A stretch of 50,574 nt of DNA. Origin: Pseudanabaena sp. M53BS1SP1A06MG. Lineage in GTDB: Bacteria > Cyanobacteriota > Cyanobacteriia > Pseudanabaenales > Pseudanabaenaceae. The stretch lies in the NCBI GenBank assembly GCA_020404105.1, contig JADBWH010000141.1:1-50574 (forward strand), given 5' to 3'. A model generated the notes under the pieces. The model was not told where the DNA came from and did no database searches. It saw only the letters and a list, made by a program, of their open reading frames with translations. This document shows, one piece after another, positions 36,111 to 44,423 of the stretch (positions are counted from its first letter, which is position 1; every line of letters starts with the position of its first letter). A program made the translations under genes and the position numbers.

Positions 36111-36361
36111 AGTCTTAATGGTCTAGGGTATGCTAAAAAATACATTTTTTTAGATTTAGGCAATGCTAACAAATTTACTGGGTTTTGAATGAATGTAGCG
36201 CAGGCAAAGCCTGCGCCACATTCATTCGATGCGTTACTTAGTTCTAGCGCTGATATTTCTGGGGCTAAATTTAAAGAAGTATTGCGATTGCTCTTTCAAG
36301 CGGTATTCCTTCACAGTACAATGGCAATCTCTATCTCTATGTTGTAAGCATATACACTCTC

Positions 36362-37303
36362 TTGATTTCACTCGAATCCGTTACCAAAATTTACCATCAA
36401 CCCTTGTTGTCTCTGATATTTGAGGCGCAATCTGTACATCGCCAGCATCATCAAATTGATACTGTGCAAATGTGTACCTTGTCCAATATTAAATCGGGAC
36501 GTTGTCCTGAAGATTGCAAGTATTGCCCTCAGAGTGCGCGTTATCCTACGGGTGTAGAGAATTATCCTTTGTTACCACTAGAGAAAGTTATCACCCAAGC
36601 TCAAGAAGCGAAACAGCATGGTGCAACTCGTTTTTGTATGGGAGCAGCATGGCGTAATGCTCCCGATGGGGAGGAGTTTGATCGAGTGTTGCAGATGGTA
36701 GAGGCGGTAGCTGGTATGGGAATGGAAGCTTGTGTCACTATGGGTATGTTACGTCCTGATCAAGCTCAACGCTTAGCCCAAGCGGGTTTAACTGCTTACA
36801 ATCATAATCTGGATACATCCGAAAGCTTCTATCCCGAAATTATTACGACCCGCACCTATCGCGATCGCCTCGAAACCATTCAGCATGTTTCTGCCGCAGG
36901 GATTCAAGTGTGTTGTGGGGGCATCGTCGGCATGGGCGAAACTGACAGCGATCGCATTGAGCTTTTGCACACCTTGGCAAATCTCACCCCACAACCTGAA
37001 TCAGTTCCTATTAATGCCCTTTCCCCTGTCAAGGGAACTCCCTTTGGTGATCTCGCACCCATCGACCCTTTAGTGTTAGTGCGAATGGTGGCAACGGCAA
37101 GAATTCTGATGCCTAAGGCAATTGTGCGACTCTCCGCAGGACGCGATCGCCTTAGTGTTTCTGACCAAGCTCTATGTTTCCTTGCAGGGGCAAATTCAAT
37201 CTTTTCTAGTGAGAAGTTGTTGACTACTGCTAATCCAGATTGGCAAGATGATGCAGAAATGTTTAATCAGTTAGGGATTGCTGCTAAAGAGTTAAGTAGA
37301 TAA
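36362..37303 (+). CDS. bioB: Biotin synthase
   Basis: Radical-SAM enzyme that inserts sulfur into dethiobiotin, 313 residues. The SAM cluster motif CX3CX2C is in GRCPEDCKYCPQSARY (about residues 44-51). GATRFCMGAAWRNAP, NHNLDTSESFY and the C-terminal FLAGANSIF are also diagnostic. The start is TTG at 36362 (MISLESVTKIYH). No ATG lies in frame upstream before repeat DNA, and the N-terminus is shorter than in many BioB proteins, so the start is tentative. The gene stands alone between two repeat-rich gaps. Confidence 0.94.
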   Translation: MISLESVTKIYHQPLLSLIFEAQSVHRQHHQIDTVQMCTLSNIKSGRCPEDCKYCPQSARYPTGVENYPLLPLEKVITQAQEAKQHGATRFCMGAAWRNAPDGEEFDRVLQMVEAVAGMGMEACVTMGMLRPDQAQRLAQAGLTAYNHNLDTSESFYPEIITTRTYRDRLETIQHVSAAGIQVCCGGIVGMGETDSDRIELLHTLANLTPQPESVPINALSPVKGTPFGDLAPIDPLVLVRMVATARILMPKAIVRLSAGRDRLSVSDQALCFLAGANSIFSSEKLLTTANPDWQDDAEMFNQLGIAAKELSR

Positions 37304-37319
37304 GTTAAATAAAAACTAC

Positions 37320-37371
37320 AGTTTCGACTTCGCTCAGCAACCTTACACCGATTGCTGAGCGAAGCCGAAGT
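37320..37371. repeat. Hairpin related to family P2
   Basis: TTCGACTTCGCTCAGCAA at 37322-37339 pairs with TTGCTGAGCGAAGCCGAA at 37352-37369 with one mismatch. It lies just after bioB and could act as its terminator. Confidence 0.65.
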
Positions 37372-37441
37372 TCATCTGCTACTTCTGCCATAAGGTTCTT
37401 TAATTTAATCTGAATTATTTAAAAGTTTTAAGATCTCATGT

Positions 37442-37545
37442 TAAGTAGCTCAACTTAATTAAAACCCAAACCGAGAGTTTGTTCCGCCCGCTACGCGGGC
37501 GGAACAAACTTCTCGGTTTTTAGTTTACTTATGTCTAGCTACTTA
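37442..37545. repeat. 104-bp palindromic element, family P6 (copy 1)
   Basis: TAAGTAGCT and AGCTACTTA ends enclose GTTCCGCCC and GGGCGGAAC arms around GCTACGC (37490-37496). A copy of identical length lies at 48782-48885. Confidence 0.8.
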
Positions 37546-37666
37546 CGCAGATAGAAAAGAGAGAGATTTGAATAAGATAAGATAGGCTAAGAAAGTATAC
37601 TGGATAGAGATTAGAGAATAGTTGCTTCGTCAAAAAGCAAGTAAGAGAGGCAAAAAGGATAAAGAT

Positions 37667-37785
37667 ATGAAAAAGAATATGTTAGACCTTTATAGCGACT
37701 ACCTAATCAGTTCTTTCGGGGGCAACTACAGCTACAGGACTAGCACGATTATTGCAAGGGAACATAAATCATGACGAAGTAACTG
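37667..37785 (+). pseudogene. Transposase N-terminal fragment, frameshifted
   Basis: ATG 37667 begins MKKNMLDLYSDYLISSFG. One extra G in a run of five then shifts the frame. In the next frame it continues TTATGLARLLQGNINHDEV, as expected for a DDE transposase N-terminus. It is cut off where the inverted end ACTGATGTTACGT begins at 37782. I read this as a first insertion sequence interrupted by a second one. Confidence 0.7.
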
Positions 37786-37836
37786 ATGTTACGTAGAAGG
37801 CAAAAGGAGTAAAGTAAAGATAGGACCAGAAATGGG

Positions 37837-38357
37837 TAAACAGGCATAGACAGAAAATTCTTAGACCTATACTCAGATTACCTAATCAGTAGTTTTGATA
37901 AAGTTAGGACTTACGCAAACCGAATGAATTTATTAGGTTTTGGGTAGATGTGGTGCGGGCTTTGCCCGCACCACATCTACCCAATGCGTAAGTCCTATTT
38001 TTATAAACCAAAATCAATCGACTGGCATCTTGTATTTAGATTGCAGTAATCTAGACCTAAACGCACCTGATATCAACACAATCTATCAAAAACGATGGAA
38101 AAACGATGGAAAAACGATGGAAAGTTGAAGAGTTTCACAAGTTTTTGAAATCTAATCTCGCTCTTGCTAAGTCTCCCACTGGGATTCCTCATACTCAGAA
38201 AAATCACATCTTTGCTTGCTTTTTTGCTTTTGTTAAGTTGGAACGTCTCCACCTTAAAACTAAACTTAATCACTTTGTTCTCAAGTCTAAACTATACTTC
38301 AAAGCCATTAGGGCTAGTTTCTCTCTTCTTCAAAAACTGGCTCTTCCTTCCACGTAA
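37837..38357 (+). pseudogene. Transposase remnant: N- and C-terminal parts, middle deleted
   Basis: Near 37855-37903 one frame reads FLDLYSDYLISSFDK, similar to the first fragment. After the MITE at 37905-37997, the frame resumes with GILYLDCSNLDLNAPDINT and YQKRW. Three copies of an 11-bp unit (AAAAACGATGG) at about 38090-38124 then shift the frame. In the next frame it runs KRWKVEEFHKFLKSNLALAK to the C-terminus, the usual end of this DDE transposase group. It is inactive. Confidence 0.75.
37905..37997. mobile_element. 93-bp MITE, family M1 (copy C)
   Basis: TAGGACTTACGC and GCGTAAGTCCTA ends, with the same interior as copy A (centre GCTTTGC). Unlike the other three copies it has no target duplication: AAAGT lies on the left and TTTTT on the right. 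It joins N- and C-terminal transposase pieces. Confidence 0.88.
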
Positions 38358-38386
38358 CATCAGTTAATTTAGTTAAGTAATTTCTA

Positions 38387-39307
38387 CTACAAGTTAAAGA
38401 AACTGCTAATAGAATTCAAATATAACGGCTCATTAGTGGCTGCATTATTGTTATGTCCACCATTGGGAATAAAAACAATTTGTTTTCTAGTTGGTGTTGC
38501 GTCGTATAAGCGCCGACTCATCATCGGGGGAACCAACTCATCAGCAGTACCGTGAATATAGAGGACAGGTACAGCAAGCGATCGCACCTTAGAGATCGAA
38601 TCAAAACGCTGATGAATCAACAAATCAATAGGAAAAATGCGATATTTAAGGTCAAGCTGCGCCATGTCGCTCATTGAAGTAAACGAAGCATCGACAATAA
38701 TCCCTAGAGCGTTGGGATACTTCAGTGCCAAATCGATCGCGATCGCCCCACCTAGGGAATGCCCATAAATCATGATTTGATTTGCTTTGTAACCCTTTTC
38801 GATGAGGTAGTCCCATGCTGTTTGGGCATCGGCATAAACTGATGACTCAGAAGGGAAATCACCCTCACTTCTGCCATAGCCACGGTAATCAATTACTAAG
38901 ACCGAAAATCCCATTCGCATGAGGCGATTGGCATGCTTGGCATTAGCACTAATATTTTTACCCTTACCATGCAGATACAAGATCACTTTATGATCGCCAA
39001 GATTACTACTCTGAAAATGTTTGGCATTGGGTAGCCACCAGCCATGAATATTTTCACTTGAGCCATCTGCCTTTTTAACGGGAATTAAGACATCCTCATA
39101 TTTTGCATTAAACTTAGCTGGTGTGGTCGTCAGTTCTTTTTCGGGAGAAAATACTAACCTTGTTTGTCCAAACCATAGTCCTGCACAAACTGAACCATAA
39201 AAACTAGCGATCACAATGCCTGTGATTGCAGCGGGACGCAACCACTTCTTTGGCGATTCGGATTGAGTTTGCTGATTTTTTGCTGATTCCAAAGATGATT
39301 CAGTCAT
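38387..39307 (-). CDS. Membrane-anchored alpha/beta hydrolase
   Basis: 306 residues. A single hydrophobic segment at about 28-50 follows a cytoplasmic N-terminus and probably anchors the enzyme with its catalytic domain outside the membrane. The nucleophile elbow is GHSLGG (Ser about 175). The acid is likely the Asp in GTADELVPP, and the His is in NGGHNNN near 280. VLVIDYRGYGRSEGDFPSE is typical of the ABHD12/13-like group of serine hydrolases. Substrate unknown; esterase or lipase activity is plausible. Confidence 0.88.
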   Translation of the reverse strand: MTESSLESAKNQQTQSESPKKWLRPAAITGIVIASFYGSVCAGLWFGQTRLVFSPEKELTTTPAKFNAKYEDVLIPVKKADGSSENIHGWWLPNAKHFQSSNLGDHKVILYLHGKGKNISANAKHANRLMRMGFSVLVIDYRGYGRSEGDFPSESSVYADAQTAWDYLIEKGYKANQIMIYGHSLGGAIAIDLALKYPNALGIIVDASFTSMSDMAQLDLKYRIFPIDLLIHQRFDSISKVRSLAVPVLYIHGTADELVPPMMSRRLYDATPTRKQIVFIPNGGHNNNAATNEPLYLNSISSFFNL

Positions 39308-39461
39308 GAGATTAGTTTCTGGATTTGCCTATGAAACATTTGTGGTTAATGTACCTATAGTACTGGTTAGCCTAAATAATCTGGATTAATCAAAAATATT
39401 GCATATTTGTGCCATTGCTGTAATATAGTAAAGCACTTAACTGAAAAGCTAAATTGCAGTT

Positions 39462-39542
39462 GCGGTCATGGTGGAATGGTAGACACGCCATCTTGAGGTG
39501 GTGGTGGCGAAAGCTGTGAGAGTTCGAGTCTCTCTGACCGCA
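39462..39542 (+). tRNA. tRNA-Leu (GAG)
   Basis: Acceptor GCGGTCA (39462-39468) pairs with TGACCGC (39535-39541), with A as discriminator. The anticodon stem CCATC/GGTGG encloses TTGAGGT, giving anticodon GAG (codons CUC and CUU). A long variable arm GGCGAAAGCT and a T-arm GAGAGTTCGAGTCTCTC are present. The D-loop GGAATGG is one base shorter than the common GGAATTGG. CCA is not encoded. Confidence 0.95.
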
Positions 39543-39562
39543 TAATAAAAATAATAAAAAAT

Positions 39563-39591
39563 AAAAAAAGAGCACTCAGTGCTCTTTTTTT
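39563..39591 (+). terminator. Terminator after tRNA-Leu
   Basis: AAAAAAAGAGCAC pairs with GTGCTCTTTTTTT around TCA, about 20 nt after the tRNA. Confidence 0.9.
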
Positions 39592-39641
39592 ATTGCTCGT
39601 GTAGTAGCCTTAAGTTTAAGTTTACTCAGTCCTTTAACCTC

Positions 39642-39821
39642 ATGTCTCGCCAAGTCAACTGTCAAGAAGAATGCACCAATGGCTGTATCCTCGGAGATCA
39701 ATGCCCAAATTTAGAGTATCTAGCCAAAGCCCGTAAGTTGTTAGCAGAAACCTCCATTGATAAGTTGATCGAAATTTCTGATTCGCGATTTTTGCCACCA
39801 GATGCCCCTACTGCTAAATAA
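39642..39821 (+). CDS. Small Cys-rich conserved-looking protein
   Basis: 59 residues from ATG 39642 (MSRQVNCQEECTNGC). Four cysteines fall in the first 22 residues, spaced CX3CX3CX5C, followed by a helical stretch LEYLAKARKLLAETSIDKLIEISDSRF. This could bind zinc or an Fe-S cluster. The family is not one I can name, although similar miniproteins occur in cyanobacteria. A longer frame would start inside the tRNA terminator and is unlikely. A strong terminator overlaps its stop, supporting it as a real gene. Confidence 0.75.
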   Translation: MSRQVNCQEECTNGCILGDQCPNLEYLAKARKLLAETSIDKLIEISDSRFLPPDAPTAK

Positions 39822-39854
39822 GAAAAGCCGCGCAAAGCGCGGCTTTTCTTATTT
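39816..39854. terminator. Bidirectional terminator between the miniprotein gene and mazG
   Basis: 18-nt perfect arms (AAATAAGAAAAGCCGCGC and complement) around AAA. The stem contains the stop codons of both converging genes and gives T-rich tails on both strands. Confidence 0.9.
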
Positions 39855-40658
39855 GAGCTTTGCCTTGGCTTGTTGCCAGAGATTGTCCAACTCCTCGGTA
39901 GTAAAGCTATCGATGGGGCGATCGCTTAATGCCTCAATCGTCTCTAAGCGCTGAATAAACTTACGATTTGTGGACTGCAACGCCTCCGAAGGATCAAGGT
40001 CATACCAACGCGCCACATTGATCAGCGTAAATAATAAATCGCCTAACTCCGCCTGTTGATTTGCCTTTGATTCATGTTCTAGGGCATGGCGCAACTCATC
40101 TAACTCCTCATGAAATTTTGCCCATACCCCATCAGCATTGTCCCACTCAAAGCCATTCGCCGCCGCTTTCTGAGAAATTTTCATGCCAGCTGTTAAGGGT
40201 GGTAATGATCGCGCATAGCGTTTGAGCTTATAACTCAGCTTTTGGGTTGCAGCCAAGTCTTCACCTTTTTCCTCAGCCTTGATTTTTTCCCAGTTTTGAT
40301 AAATTTCCTCTATATTTTCGGTTTTGACATCTCCAAAAACATGGGGATGGCGACGGATTAGCTTTTGAGCAATCCCTTCGGCAACTTCGGCAATGCTAAA
40401 GTCTCGTGATTCACTGGCGATTTGCGACTGCAAGACCACCTGTAGCAATAAGTCTCCTAGTTCCTCCGTGATCGCCTTTTTGTCACCGCCCTGAATCGCA
40501 TCCACGACTTCATAGGCTTCTTCAATGATATAGGGAATCAAGCTTTCAGGAGTTTGCTCCAAATCCCAAGGACAGCCACCATCAGGCGATCGCAACTTTG
40601 CCACCACATCAATCAAATGTTGCAGCGCGACCAATTTAGCCGAAGAGTCAAAATTCAT
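39849..40658 (-). CDS. mazG: Nucleoside triphosphate pyrophosphohydrolase MazG
   Basis: All-alpha NTP pyrophosphohydrolase, a house-cleaning enzyme for aberrant nucleotides, 269 residues. There are two MazG domains. The first is about 20-125 (GGCPWDLEQTPESLIPYIIEEAYEVVDAI, then EELGDLLLQVV). The second is about 165-255 (EELDELRHALE, AELGDLLFTLINVARWYDLDP). The EExxE and ExxD metal-binding residues are intact in both. The two-domain form of this length is the standard bacterial MazG. Confidence 0.95.
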   Translation of the reverse strand: MNFDSSAKLVALQHLIDVVAKLRSPDGGCPWDLEQTPESLIPYIIEEAYEVVDAIQGGDKKAITEELGDLLLQVVLQSQIASESRDFSIAEVAEGIAQKLIRRHPHVFGDVKTENIEEIYQNWEKIKAEEKGEDLAATQKLSYKLKRYARSLPPLTAGMKISQKAAANGFEWDNADGVWAKFHEELDELRHALEHESKANQQAELGDLLFTLINVARWYDLDPSEALQSTNRKFIQRLETIEALSDRPIDSFTTEELDNLWQQAKAKLK

Positions 40659-40780
40659 AGGATTTGTAAGAATTGTTTAATGTTAAGAAAAGTAACAAAA
40701 TGCTATATTGTTTACTATAAAAATAAATGTCTTTACGAAAATATATATAGCGCTATTAATGCTGCTAGACATATACCCAC

Positions 40781-41098
40781 ATGAGTAATACCTCCAACCC
40801 AGATCCTGAAATGCTTAGACAGCTTCTAGAACCTTTACTAGAAGACTTTACATATTGGTTTGATCGTGCTCAGAAATTGCTTGCTAGTGAACGCATCACT
40901 TTCTTGACAGAGGTAGAACAGCAAAACCTATTGGCACAAGTTGAAAATGCTCTTAAGGAGGTCAGTGCCGCGACCTCTTTGTTTCGAGCTACAGGACATC
41001 AGATTGGGGTAGATATGGCAGCAATGAAGCCTTGGCATAAACTACTTATGGATTGCCAGAGCGTAGGGATGCGTTACTATCGTAATCAGTCAAATTAA
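40781..41098 (+). CDS. DUF2605 family protein
   Basis: 105-residue soluble helical protein restricted to cyanobacteria. Family-like stretches are LRQLLEPLLEDFTYWFDRAQKLLASERI and TGHQIGVDMAAMKPWHKLLMDC. Function unknown. Start ATG 40781. A DUF2973 gene follows 175 nt downstream; the two families commonly occur together, suggesting a joint role at the membrane. Confidence 0.85.
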   Translation: MSNTSNPDPEMLRQLLEPLLEDFTYWFDRAQKLLASERITFLTEVEQQNLLAQVENALKEVSAATSLFRATGHQIGVDMAAMKPWHKLLMDCQSVGMRYYRNQSN

Positions 41099-41273
41099 AA
41101 TTTTTACTTCTGATCTGCTAGCCTCATGCAGCGATCTCTTATAAAAAACTTTGTTCACAAAAGCTTGGGGACGTAAAGATTTTAATCATCATTAGTTCTT
41201 GTTTAAGATCTACCAAATCCTCAAAAATTTAGACCCACTCACTCATTTTATATACTTATTTAGGAAAGCAGAC

Positions 41274-41552
41274 ATGGTACAAATCATCTACATACTCGCT
41301 TTTACTATCCTCTCTATTTTTGCGATCAGCAATCTTATCCGTAGCATGATATCGCTTTCTCAAAATGATTCACGAAGCTATCAAGACAATCGCCGCCGTG
41401 TATCGCCTCAATTTACCCATCCTGAATTGTGGGATAAAGATGGTAAGTATATTGATGAGCCGTTAATGGTAATTAAATCAATTAATGTTGATGATGCGCG
41501 TTCACGACTTGATGCTCTCTACAATTCTTCTCCTAATGGTGAGAAATCATAG
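41274..41552 (+). CDS. DUF2973 family membrane protein
   Basis: 92 residues from ATG 41274, preceded by AGGAA 7-8 nt upstream. A TTG start at 41199 would add 25 poorly conserved residues. One N-terminal helix (IIYILAFTILSIFAISNLI) is followed by a polar region and the conserved tail HPELWDKDGKYIDEPLMVIKSINVDDARSRLDALY. It is a cyanobacterial family of unknown function, partner of the upstream DUF2605 gene. A terminator lies 21 nt downstream. Confidence 0.85.
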   Translation: MVQIIYILAFTILSIFAISNLIRSMISLSQNDSRSYQDNRRRVSPQFTHPELWDKDGKYIDEPLMVIKSINVDDARSRLDALYNSSPNGEKS

Positions 41553-41572
41553 ATTTGTACAAAATTTATTAA

Positions 41573-41608
41573 AAATTAAGCCTCATTAAAAAATATGAGG
41601 CTTAATTT
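41573..41608 (+). terminator. Terminator after the DUF2973 gene
   Basis: AAATTAAGCCTCAT pairs with ATGAGGCTTAATTT around TAAAAAAT, with T-rich flanks. Confidence 0.8.
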
Positions 41609-41634
41609 ATATTGTGTATCGTATTGAGGCGTAA

Positions 41635-42018
41635 ATGACCCATAGTTTGTTCGTTTGTACTACCTGTGCGAGCAATTGGCTAGATGGCCAAAAGATAGGT
41701 ATAAGTGGTGGCGAGATGCTACTTAAGGAAATTTCTCAGTTACATCATGACTGGGATAGGCGATCGCAGTTTACAATCCGTCCTGTTTCTTGCATGAGTG
41801 CTTGTAGTCATGCCTGTGTAGTTACTTTTGCCTCCGAGGGGAAATATTCCTATTTATTCGGCGACTTACCTATTGATAATGACAATATTCTCAAAACTGC
41901 CTCAGCGATTTTGTCCTGTGCAGAGTTATATAGCGATCGCGTTGATGGGATGCTGTCATGGAAAGAGCGTCCTGCTCCCCTCAAAAGTGGTGTAATAGCC
42001 CGTATTCCACCGTTATAG
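41635..42018 (+). CDS. DUF1636 family metal-binding protein
   Basis: 127 residues. Cysteines in FVCTTCASNW at the N-terminus and CMSACSHACVVTF near residues 57-69 are placed as in a thioredoxin-like [2Fe-2S] ferredoxin. This is the hallmark of DUF1636 proteins. Such proteins are often found near cobalamin or metal-transport genes, but no such gene is adjacent here. Start ATG 41635. It converges with the TVP38-like gene at 42126. The function is unproven. Confidence 0.8.
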   Translation: MTHSLFVCTTCASNWLDGQKIGISGGEMLLKEISQLHHDWDRRSQFTIRPVSCMSACSHACVVTFASEGKYSYLFGDLPIDNDNILKTASAILSCAELYSDRVDGMLSWKERPAPLKSGVIARIPPL

Positions 42019-42125
42019 CTTTTACTTAATCAAATACTATCGAACTTACGTTTCCTTATGTGTATGGCTCCCTTTAGCCCAAATTGGAGAGTTGCACCGT
42101 TAAGCAATGCATCTAATGCTGATCT

Positions 42126-42902
42126 CTATACTAGGTCTTTAATTGCCTTACGGGAAATGTTAGTCATGTATAGCGTTACTAAAACTGTGGCAATTAAACC
42201 AATAATCCGAATCGCCCATTTTAATGTCGGGTCTGGAGATTGTGAATCACTGCCAATACGCCCCAACTCGCCAGCAAAAGAGCCAATATAAACATACATT
42301 ACCGTTCCTGGAATCATGCCAATGGAAGCGATCGCATATTCCTTTAATCTCACACCAGTAATTCCAAAGGCGTAATTTAATAAATTAAAGGGAAAAGCAG
42401 GTGATAGGCGCGTTAATAGCACTATTTTAAAACCTGCATGGGTAACAGCGCGATCAATGGCAGCAAATTTCTCATTATCCTGAATCTTTTTACTAATCCA
42501 ATCACGGGCTAAATATCGTCCAATCAAAAAGGCTATGATCGCCCCTAAGGTTGCACCGATAAAGACATAGAGCGAGCCCCAAATCACGCCAAACAATGTA
42601 CCTGCGCCAAGAGTCAAAGCAGACCCAGGGATAAAGGCAATGGTAGCGAGAATATAAATCAAAATGAAGATAATTCCACCAACGTAGCCCAAACCTTCAA
42701 TCCATTGCAAGATATTGAGAAATAGTCCTTGAGGATCAAAAGTGCTGATAGTTATGCTTGTTTGGGCAAATACAGGACTAGCAAAGATGGTATGAATTAA
42801 TAAATTTACCAATAAAAAGGCGATCGCATTTAAACTCATCATCCAAAATCTGGATTTATCTTTGCCATTTAGAAGAAATTTAAGAAGATTTGGGAACTTC
42901 AT
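42126..42902 (-). CDS. TVP38/TMEM64 (DedA-superfamily) membrane protein
   Basis: 258 residues from ATG 42902; a TTG two codons earlier is possible. About five to six hydrophobic segments are present. The family core GATLGAIIAFLIGRYLARDWI (about 130-150), with the conserved G-x3-A-F-x-I-G-R-x3-R motif, and RLSPAFPFNLLNYAFGITG (about 180-198) are clear. DedA-type proteins act in lipid or proton-coupled transport across membranes; the cyanobacterial role is unknown. Confidence 0.88.
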   Translation of the reverse strand: MKFPNLLKFLLNGKDKSRFWMMSLNAIAFLLVNLLIHTIFASPVFAQTSITISTFDPQGLFLNILQWIEGLGYVGGIIFILIYILATIAFIPGSALTLGAGTLFGVIWGSLYVFIGATLGAIIAFLIGRYLARDWISKKIQDNEKFAAIDRAVTHAGFKIVLLTRLSPAFPFNLLNYAFGITGVRLKEYAIASIGMIPGTVMYVYIGSFAGELGRIGSDSQSPDPTLKWAIRIIGLIATVLVTLYMTNISRKAIKDLV

Positions 42903-42988
42903 TAGCAACTTTGGTGGTAGTTTCGAGATAGCTCATGGAAATAGGTAATGATTGGAGATACTAATCTCTATACACTGACTATCTTATG

Positions 42989-44341
42989 TTAGAGCAATTC
43001 TGTAGAACGTTCGGCAAGTGGCGATCGCTCCCCTTTGTTGAGGGTAATGTGCCCTGCTAACGGATCATTTTTAAATCGTTCCACAACATAAGTAAGCCCA
43101 TTACTTGCTGCATCAATAAAAGGACTATCGATTTGTTCTGGATCGCCCGTCAAAACTACTTTAGTCCCTTCCCCAGCACGGGTGAGGATAGTTTTGACCT
43201 CATGAGGGGTTAGGTTTTGGGCTTCATCGACAATCAAGAATTGTTGGGGAATTGTCCGCCCCCGAATGTAGGTAAGCGGCTCAATCTGAAGTAGACCACG
43301 CTCAATTAAGTCCTCATGTCCGCGCCGTACATGAGGATGGAGGCTGCGTTTTTCCTTCGGATCTTTAGGAGACTGTGCGCCAAAAATTAAATCGAAGTTG
43401 TCATAAATCGGCTGCATCCATGGTGTGAGCTTTTCCTTGATGTCCCCTGGTAAGTAGCCGATGTCTTTCCCCATCGGAATGACAGGTCGTGAAATTAGTA
43501 GTCTAGTATAGCTACGCTCATCGGCGACTTTATGCAATCCCACTGCGATCGCTAATAGAGTTTTGCCAGTCCCCGCTTTACCAACGAGGGTAACAAGGGG
43601 AATTGCATCGTTCAATAAAAGATCAAGAGCAAATTTCTGTTCGCGATTACGAGCCTTAATTCCTAAAATCCCTGCGTTGGCGAGTTCATTAAGGGTAACC
43701 ACTTTGCTGGAATCTTGGTGACAATCTTTAACGATCGCCAAAGCTGTATGGGAAGGATTGATTTCATCCACAAGCATAATCGCCTGATTAGGACAAAACT
43801 CACCATCAAGGGCAATCGCATCATGTTTAAAAAGCTGATCGATTTTGCTAGAGTTAACTGTTACTTCTGCAAGCCCTGTATAGAGTTCGGAAATATCCAC
43901 CTTATTGGTTTCATAGTCCTCAGCCTCCAGCCCGAGGGCATCGGCTTTAATCCGCAAATTAGTATCCTTGCTGACCATCACCACACGACATTGACAATGT
44001 TTCTTCAATTCGAGTGCTACGGCTAAAATGGCGTTGTCATTGCGATCACCTTCAAGTTCAATGGGCAAAGTCTTCAAAGTTTCGCGATCGCACAAGGCAA
44101 CCCTGAGCAGTCCCCCATTTTCTAAATCAATCCCCTTGATAATATTCCCTTGACTACGTAATTCATCGAGTTCACGAGAAACCTGTCGAGCGTTGCGTCC
44201 GATCATTTCAGGTTGTTTCTTAAAGCGATCAAGCTCTTCGATAATGGTCATTGGCAAGACTACTTCATTATCCTCAAAGCGCTTCATGGCAGTTGGGTCA
44301 TACAACAGCACATTAGTATCAAGTACAAAAGTCTTTTTCAT
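42989..44341 (-). CDS. PhoH-family ATPase with N-terminal PIN domain
   Basis: 450 residues. A PIN nuclease domain covers about 1-140, starting TFVLDTNVLLYDP with the metal-binding Asp. Further acidic residues are in GDRNDNAILAVAL. The PhoH ATPase covers about 235-445: Walker A LVGKAGTGKTLLAIAVG, Walker B FLIVDEAQNLTPHE and the GDPEQID segment. This PIN-PhoH fusion (PhoH2/YlaK type) is linked to RNA cleavage and unwinding in other bacteria. Full-length and intact. Confidence 0.93.
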   Translation of the reverse strand: MKKTFVLDTNVLLYDPTAMKRFEDNEVVLPMTIIEELDRFKKQPEMIGRNARQVSRELDELRSQGNIIKGIDLENGGLLRVALCDRETLKTLPIELEGDRNDNAILAVALELKKHCQCRVVMVSKDTNLRIKADALGLEAEDYETNKVDISELYTGLAEVTVNSSKIDQLFKHDAIALDGEFCPNQAIMLVDEINPSHTALAIVKDCHQDSSKVVTLNELANAGILGIKARNREQKFALDLLLNDAIPLVTLVGKAGTGKTLLAIAVGLHKVADERSYTRLLISRPVIPMGKDIGYLPGDIKEKLTPWMQPIYDNFDLIFGAQSPKDPKEKRSLHPHVRRGHEDLIERGLLQIEPLTYIRGRTIPQQFLIVDEAQNLTPHEVKTILTRAGEGTKVVLTGDPEQIDSPFIDAASNGLTYVVERFKNDPLAGHITLNKGERSPLAERSTELL

Positions 44342-44423
44342 ATCGTTAACTATAAAATATTGAGTTCTCGCAGTGAGTTCATCTCATTTCCAAAACAAAA
44401 GTCAGTTGAATTAAAGATTTTGA

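Larger units (their letters stand above)
35508..36361. other. 854-bp gene-free region rich in repeats
   Basis: It holds MITE M1 copy B (35706-35798) and a family P2 element (35995-36110). A separate inverted pair is built on TTTACTGGGTTTTGAATGA, at about 35643-35685 (reversed) and 36165-36205. A palindrome at about 36188-36230 has AATGAATGTAGCGCAGGC facing its complement around AAA. No open frame here looks like a gene. Confidence 0.7.
37782..38364 (+). mobile_element. Decayed insertion sequence (IS4/IS701-like) bounded by M2 ends
   Basis: ACTGATGTTACGTAGAAGG on the left and CCTTCCACGTAACATCAGT on the right differ by one base and match the ends of the MITE at 31131-31282. Inside are an N-terminal transposase piece, an inserted MITE M1 copy and the C-terminal transposase piece. 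The middle of the gene is gone. The family name is from the C-terminal motif only. Confidence 0.75.

Noticed and set aside
39579-39641. N-terminal extension of the Cys-rich miniprotein
   Set aside because: It would start inside the tRNA-Leu terminator; ATG 39642 gives the compact Cys-rich protein.
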